The notes below the pieces were generated by a model. That model searched no databases. It was not told the DNA's origin and saw nothing but the letters and a program-made list of their open reading frames with translations. From NCBI GenBank assembly GCA_002633005.1, contig NMRA01000735.1, positions 66,173 through 130,172 of the forward strand: 64,000 bases of DNA. Reading direction: 5' to 3'. The DNA is from Phoronis australis (Eukaryota; Phoronida; Phoronidae). The position numbers and the translations under genes were made by a program. The stretch's first letter is position 1. Every line of letters starts with the position of its first letter. Positions 59,357 to 64,000 of the stretch are shown one piece after another.

Positions 59357-59760
59357 GAAAGTACAAAAGGTACGAACTTTCTCAGGCTAACTGCCGTTTG
59401 TTAAGTAATAAGACTTTTTTTCAAATCTATAATTCACAAGATAGATTTAAGAAGTTTTCAAAGCGACGCGTTCAGATACTTGACCCTTTAAATGTACCTA
59501 CATGTAGAAATGATTGCGCTGCAGAATTCGTATTGCACAGGCGATCTAAGGGTCACAGGGTTACAGAAATCTCCATATCCACATTTGTTTCAAGTTGTGC
59601 TTGATGATACTAAAGGGTAATTGTTCTATCGAGGAAAAAAGTTTGCATACGATTTTTCACAATTTGGTTGAAATTAATATCACATATACTCGATTTCCCT
59701 TTCATGAATGTGTTCGTCCGTAACTTGATCTGACATTGAATTACAGAAAACATTGAAGTC

Positions 59761-59979
59761 ATGAAGTACGTTGCAGTATTCCTTGTATTGATGCTGGCTG
59801 TGGGCTACCTCCAGGGGCTGCCGGAAGATGGCGAAGACGACGGTGAGAACAATAACTGTCAATGCCCTGGACTTTTTGTTGGCACGAATTTTGCAAGTAA
59901 AGCCGAAGTGATCACGGGCAGTGCTTGGAATACCTGGCGATGTCTCGCGAATTATTGTATTTTCGCGAGGTTTTTATAG
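59761..59979 (+). CDS. Small secreted cysteine-containing peptide, unknown
   Basis: A 72-codon ORF. Residues 1-19 (MKYVAVFLVLMLAVGYLQG) are a clear signal peptide: one Lys, a hydrophobic core and a small residue at the end. An acidic stretch follows (PEDGEDDGE), then a C-terminal part with four cysteines: NNCQCPG near residue 33 and WRCLANYC near residue 65. Precursors of antimicrobial or signalling peptides often have this signal, acidic pro-part and Cys-containing end. I know no family with this exact spacing. A possible AAATAAAG polyadenylation signal lies at 60231-60238. A donor-like GACG|GTGAGA at 59837 (phase 1) means the ORF could instead be a signal-peptide exon spliced onward. The ATG is preceded by an acceptor-like AG. 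Confidence 0.5.
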   Translation: MKYVAVFLVLMLAVGYLQGLPEDGEDDGENNNCQCPGLFVGTNFASKAEVITGSAWNTWRCLANYCIFARFL

Positions 59980-61179
59980 CTGCTAAATCATGGGACGTGG
60001 ATTAAAAACCTTATTACACTACACTAGCACCTCACACTTAATGGTGCATTTCCTCCTTTGTTGAGCTGACTAAAAGAAAAGGAAATTAGGACTTTTACTT
60101 TAACAAAATCAGTTTCGTGATAATTCTTACCGCTATGCAATCCCATTCCCGTTTCCAACTAAAATATCAAAACCATCAACTACTCAAAAACGTTTCAGAG
60201 TCTACATGTATTTGGGTTTGGCAACCTTAAAAATAAAGATTAAAAACGATGCACGTATGCCTTGTCTCTGACTTGATTTAACAAGTCAAGAACTGACGAG
60301 CGTGATCATGTTTCGAAACTCAGAAAAGCTTTGGTTAAGAAGTCGAAGTTGAAAGCTGAGCAACAATGAAATGAAGTTCATCAGTGTTTCTTTGCATATA
60401 GTAGTAGGTGGATGTACACACTATTTGACCAAATTTTTGGACACTAAGTAAAGATCTCAAGCAAGGTAGTTTTTATTTACTATATATTACTTTATAGATA
60501 CCCGTGTAACTTTCTGCAGATCCCTCAGCCACCGAGAGGTGGCGCGACAAAACTGCATGATGACTAATCGGACGATAAGAGCCTACTTACGGTAGTAAGG
60601 CATGAGCTCATTGTTGCGACTTTGGCGCAACGCCCGGAACGTATATTTTTACTGTTTGGGCTTATCGGTATGTATGACGGATACACAATTACCCAGGCAC
60701 CACTCACGGGGGTTGTGACAATTCCTGTGATGAGCCGGCCTTGGGAAGATGAAGCGTTCGACGTGCTTAACAGGTCTTCAGTTTAACAGCGTATAAGATT
60801 ACTTGTCTGACTCGTTCCTGTAATTGTTTGCCACGTCAGTTCGGAAGTGGAAGCCTTAACAGAACCAGGACGTGCTTTCGTTCTTGGGAGAAAACAGAAT
60901 AGATTACTACTTGGATGTTGCCTGTGTTGGTGATGAGTCGGCCGTGGCTCAAGTTCACGCTGGTTGTTTTCCAGTATATGTGTTTAATATGAAAGCGAGC
61001 ACTACTCCCAAAGCTTTTGCCATAGCCAAATCGCAGGGGAAGGTGTTATCAGATGTATAGCGTAGCGTTCCTCTGCTTCATACAATGAGTTTTGGTCCTA
61101 TGATTTTTTTGCATTTTGCAAAGTAATTAGTATAGTAACAGCCAATCTGCGTTGTCACACGGTTCGCCTTATGACGAAG
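59980..61179. other. Spacer downstream of the secreted peptide
   Basis: A perfect 6-bp stem with GAGA tetraloop lies at 60528-60543. An open frame at 60872-61060 is unrecognised and sits just before the DIRS-like remnant. Confidence 0.3.
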
Positions 61180-62690
61180 CTCAGCGACTAGTCTGTGATT
61201 AGAGGCTCCTTAACCAACTTCCAGGCTGACAAATGTTTTGCTGTGGACCTCTTGTTCGATCTAGGCATCAAAGTAAATGTAGAGAAGTCTGTTTTGCTCC
61301 CTCACAGACTGTGTCTTATATTGGTGGTTATCCTTCTGCAGACGGAGTGGCGAGTCTCAATCTTTCAGCATTGCGCTTATTGAACCTTCACCATACGACT
61401 CGACACTTTCTAGACCTGTTAGGGAAGATCGCGACTAGCGTCAACCAAGTACTCAAAACGGCTTCAGATCAAAATATAGGTTATTATGTAACTGATGGGT
61501 CAAACAACAAATTGATCCCTTTACTGTTATGTTGAGTGGTTGCCTGGATTTTCTAGCTTAAAAGTTTGATCAAGGACCTGCTTTCAGGACTTAGAAACTT
61601 TTACCTGTAGGGCAGCATCCTCACGTCATTAGGCTGTTAAGTGGCACCTAAGATAGGTGACCTTCTGAGAAACAATTCCTGATTAAGATATTTTTCAGGT
61701 TGTTAAGACTCCTTGCAACCCTCTTAGGAAATCAAAATTAAAACATCTCACTAAGAAACTTGTTTTATTATTGTCACTATGTCTTTTTGGAGCTGCGGTG
61801 GTTTCCTTTTAGGTTAAATCTCAGTTTTTGTTTTTGTCCAAAAACAATGTCTGCCATATCTGAGACAGATTTTCCAAGCAGAGTAGAGTCATTCATAAAC
61901 CTTATCTAGTTTTTTTGTCTAGGAAATTCTAAGAACAAATACTTGGACCCTAAGCGTTGTCTGTCGATTCCTGTATATCTCCAGAGATCAGAGTACCATC
62001 CTTTTTATTCTCCCCATCTACATGTACATGTAACAACGAAATGGGTAGTCACAACCGTTCAACTGGCTTATATGTAAGACTTCAATCTTGCACTAAAATG
62101 CTCCAAATCATACCAGAAAACGCTTTACTCGTAGTACAAGTCGTTCTAGTGTTTTCTTCAAGGGTGTGTCTGTGTTGACCATTTTGTCTTCGGGTGACTG
62201 GTATTCAGAGTTAATGTTTATTTAACACTATTTGTAAGCAGCTACTATGGTTTTTTGTTATTTACTTTGTGTATTTTTCCTATTATGAATGCTATGATAC
62301 GCCTTATTTTGCGGGTTTCTGTTCGGGAGAAAAGTGTTTTTCATTTATATGTAGTATTATTCGCTTTTGAGCTCGGGGTTTGATCTCACGTTGATTTTTT
62401 ACAATTGCTTATTTGTTTGTTTACTCGGGTATTCATCCCGAGTGGTGTTTTTAACAAATGAATACAGTCCGAATATTGACTTATTTTTGGTTTGCGTGTA
62501 TTTTCTGAACCGTACACACAGTTTATCCAAAGCATGTTCATCAATTTTCTTCATAGGTAACTATAAGGTAATTCTTGTACATGCATATGGCAAATAAAAT
62601 TGACAATTTTTTTCAAATTGTATTTTATGAGAATATACGTACCATATAGTGGCCACTTCTCTCCATACCTGCCCTTGAACTTCCACAGTC
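61180..62690 (+). mobile_element. DIRS-like (tyrosine-recombinase) retroelement remnant, copy 2
   Basis: The better kept of two copies (other at 4441-5893). At 61205-61330 two frames give NFQADKCFAVDLLFDLGIKV, then NVEKSVLLP, and SQTVSYIGGYPSADGVASLN, with RLLNLHHTTRHFLDLLGKI after that. This is the RT connection segment of DIRS elements: helix, LG-x-x-VN-x-x-KS-x-L-x-PSQ-x-x-x-YLG, then the RNase H entry with LLGK. Near 61948 LDPKRCLSI and YLQRSE resemble the tyrosine-recombinase motif P-x-RAL-x-x-YLxRT. At least one frameshift lies at about 61290. No catalytic YxDD or recombinase tyrosine was found, so it is truncated and inactive. It ends where the Harbinger element starts. Confidence 0.55.
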
Positions 62691-64000
62691 GCTTTCATAA
62701 AGGTGGTCTAAAGTTAATCCTGGTTGAAACTGGGCTTAGACCAGGTTTAAAGATAATCTGCATTTCATAAAGGTGGTTTAACTTTTAGACCAGAGGTCTT
62801 GTAAAACCTGGTTTAACTCCAGTTTAGACCTGGTCAAAGTCAGTTTTCATTTCACCAACGAGGTATATATTACTTAGACCTGTATTAAGATCATAAACCA
62901 GGATTAACTTTAGACTTGGTCATACCCAGGTTCAACACTTTTAAATATGGCTGACTCGGACTTGCGAGATATACATGTGCTCTATCGAGCAGGTTAAATA
63001 CGTCGCGCGTGCGTCGCCGACGCAATTTTAGAGCGAGAGTAAACTATTTTGAATTTTACGACGAGACAGATTTCAAAAAGCGGTTCCGAATGACAAAACA
63101 GACAACCTGTTTGCGATTCTATGCAACCGGCAGCTATCAATGCGTGGCGGGCGACCTGAGCGGCATTAGTGTGGCATCTGTCTGCAGGATTGTGCGGAGG
63201 GTAAGCGAGGCGATCGCATCACTGAAACCACAATACATCAATATGCCCGATCCGAGAGAAGCCAACAGAATCAAACAGCATTTTTTCCACGTTGCACATT
63301 TCCCTGGAGTTGTCGGTTGTATTGACGGTACACACATCAGAATTGCTTGCCCACGAGGAATCGGGAATCCTGCCGCGTACGTCAATCGGAAGGGGTTTTA
63401 CTCGTTGAATGTGCAGGCAGTATGCGATGCATCAATGATGATTCGCAATGTAGTAAATCGCTGGCCTGGATCAACCCACGACAGCACAATACTTCGCAAC
63501 AGCACACTGGCAGAAAAGCTTCAAAATGGAAGGATCAGGGGTTCACTTCTTGGCGACAATGGATATGCCTGTGAAAGATATCTACTAACCCCTGTACTAC
63601 GACCACCACAGATGCAGAGTTGCGTTATAATGCTGCCCACAAACGTACTCGAAATATCATAGAAAGGGTTTTTGGGACACTTAAGAGACGTTTTCCTTGC
63701 ATCAGCATAGATTCTCGACTTAGGTGCCGAACACACACTGCCCAGGCAATCGTTGTATCGCTGTGTGTATTGCACAACATGTCAAGATTGAACGGGGACG
63801 AAGATTTCATTCCCCAAGAAGATGATGGTGATGATGAGGACGTCAACATCAATGTTGTTACACATGACGGGCAAAGAGGACTAGTGTTTAGACGTTTGCT
63901 GATTCAACACCATTTCGCGTGATAACAAAGAAGTGTGTGAATTGTAAACAAGTCATAAACTCCTATATCGTGTATATAAATACTTATATTCATCTATTTT
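62690..64000 (+). mobile_element. PIF/Harbinger DNA transposon, 5' part (runs off the window)
   Basis: Starts near TTTCATAAAGGTGGTCTAAA at 62692, directly after the DIRS-like copy ends. A near copy of this word starts at 62765. The 20-mer GTCTAAAGTTAATCCTGGTT (62706-62725) recurs as a perfect inverted copy at 62896-62915. The transposase follows from about 62950. The 3' terminal repeat and target duplication lie beyond the window. Confidence 0.65.
62948..63922 (+). pseudogene. HARBI1-type (PIF/Harbinger) transposase, frameshifted
   Basis: A DDE transposase of the Harbinger superfamily, which cuts and pastes DNA next to TWA-type targets. An ATG at 62948 opens MADSDLRDIHVLYRAG but stops at 62996. 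The main frame (63000-63662) has YFEFYDETDFKKRFRM, the N-terminal helix of this family, GCIDGTHIRI with the first Asp, GSTHDSTILRNS with the second Asp, and GDNGYACERYLLTP. The catalytic Glu segment NIIERVFGTLKRRFP and the C-terminus RLLIQHHFA are in another frame (63602-63922). So at least two frame changes, near 62990 and 63603, break the protein, although all three catalytic residues survive. The usual second Myb/SANT-like Harbinger gene is not visible here. It is more recent-looking than the LINEs. Confidence 0.85.

Noticed and set aside
60528-60543. GCCACC-GAGA-GGTGGC hairpin
   Set aside because: A 6-bp stem with a GNRA loop is suggestive, but there is no surrounding RNA gene signature.
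1-64000. tRNA, rRNA or spliceosomal RNA genes
   Set aside because: Looked by eye for B-box (GGTTCGA) words with cloverleaf context and for U1, U2 and 5S words; none held up. A covariance-model scan would be decisive.

Overview
This window reads as gene-poor, AT-rich nuclear DNA from an animal, most likely a marine invertebrate. The evidence is spliceosomal signals (polypyrimidine-AG acceptors, GTAAGT-like donors, TATA and CCAAT boxes), many diverged non-LTR retrotransposons, a PIF/Harbinger transposon, DIRS-like remnants and a very common palindromic word TACATGTA. There is no operon structure, no long intact host ORF, and no tRNA, rRNA or CRISPR that I could recognise. The species cannot be named from the sequence. 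Gaps are present at 8624-8655 (32 N), 37628 (1 N) and 53129 (1 N).

Layout. 0-3 kb: an unknown lysine-rich degenerate reading frame (622-1057), a C2H2 zinc-finger fragment on the minus strand, and copies of GCGATCGGGAACG in opposite orientation on the two sides. 3.6-5.9 kb: a 21-bp palindromic minisatellite, a jockey/CR1-type RT fragment and a DIRS-like remnant. 6.4-7.2 kb: a TATA box and, 600 bp on, an exon encoding a six-cysteine CS-alpha-beta (invertebrate defensin) domain, the most interesting coding signal here. 8-10 kb: gap, MITE-like pieces. 11-16.4 kb: an old L1-like (Tx1/L1 group) LINE with ORF1 and ORF2. 18.8-19.6 kb: the 3' part of a CR1/jockey-type LINE on the minus strand. 20-31.5 kb: mostly non-coding, with candidate terminal exons and a diverged 1-kb direct duplication. 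31.5-33.1 kb: dispersed repeats and a 20-bp repeat array that switches orientation. 34.0-41.6 kb: two direct copies, roughly 97% alike by eye, of a dead LINE with endonuclease, RT and RNase H, joined at a single N. 41.9-44.3 kb: about 100-bp direct repeats flanking degenerate repeats. 45.0-45.2 kb: a CCAAT/CCAAT/TATA promoter with a GTAAG donor. 46.5-47.6 kb: a satellite whose monomers each form a hairpin. 52.5-53.8 kb: about 130-bp degenerate repeats enclosing a CpG-rich candidate first exon. 56.9 kb: a candidate terminal exon with a perfect branch point. 59.76 kb: a small secreted cysteine peptide ORF. 61.2-62.7 kb: second DIRS-like copy. 62.7 kb to the end: the 5' part of a Harbinger transposon with a frameshifted transposase.

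The mobile elements all carry stops or frameshifts and look inactive. The supported host-gene signals (7.0, 20.7, 23.4, 31.4, 53.35, 56.9, 59.8 kb) are single exons, so complete host proteins cannot be read from this window. The repeat-to-repeat relationships were found by eye and need self-alignment to fix their edges.
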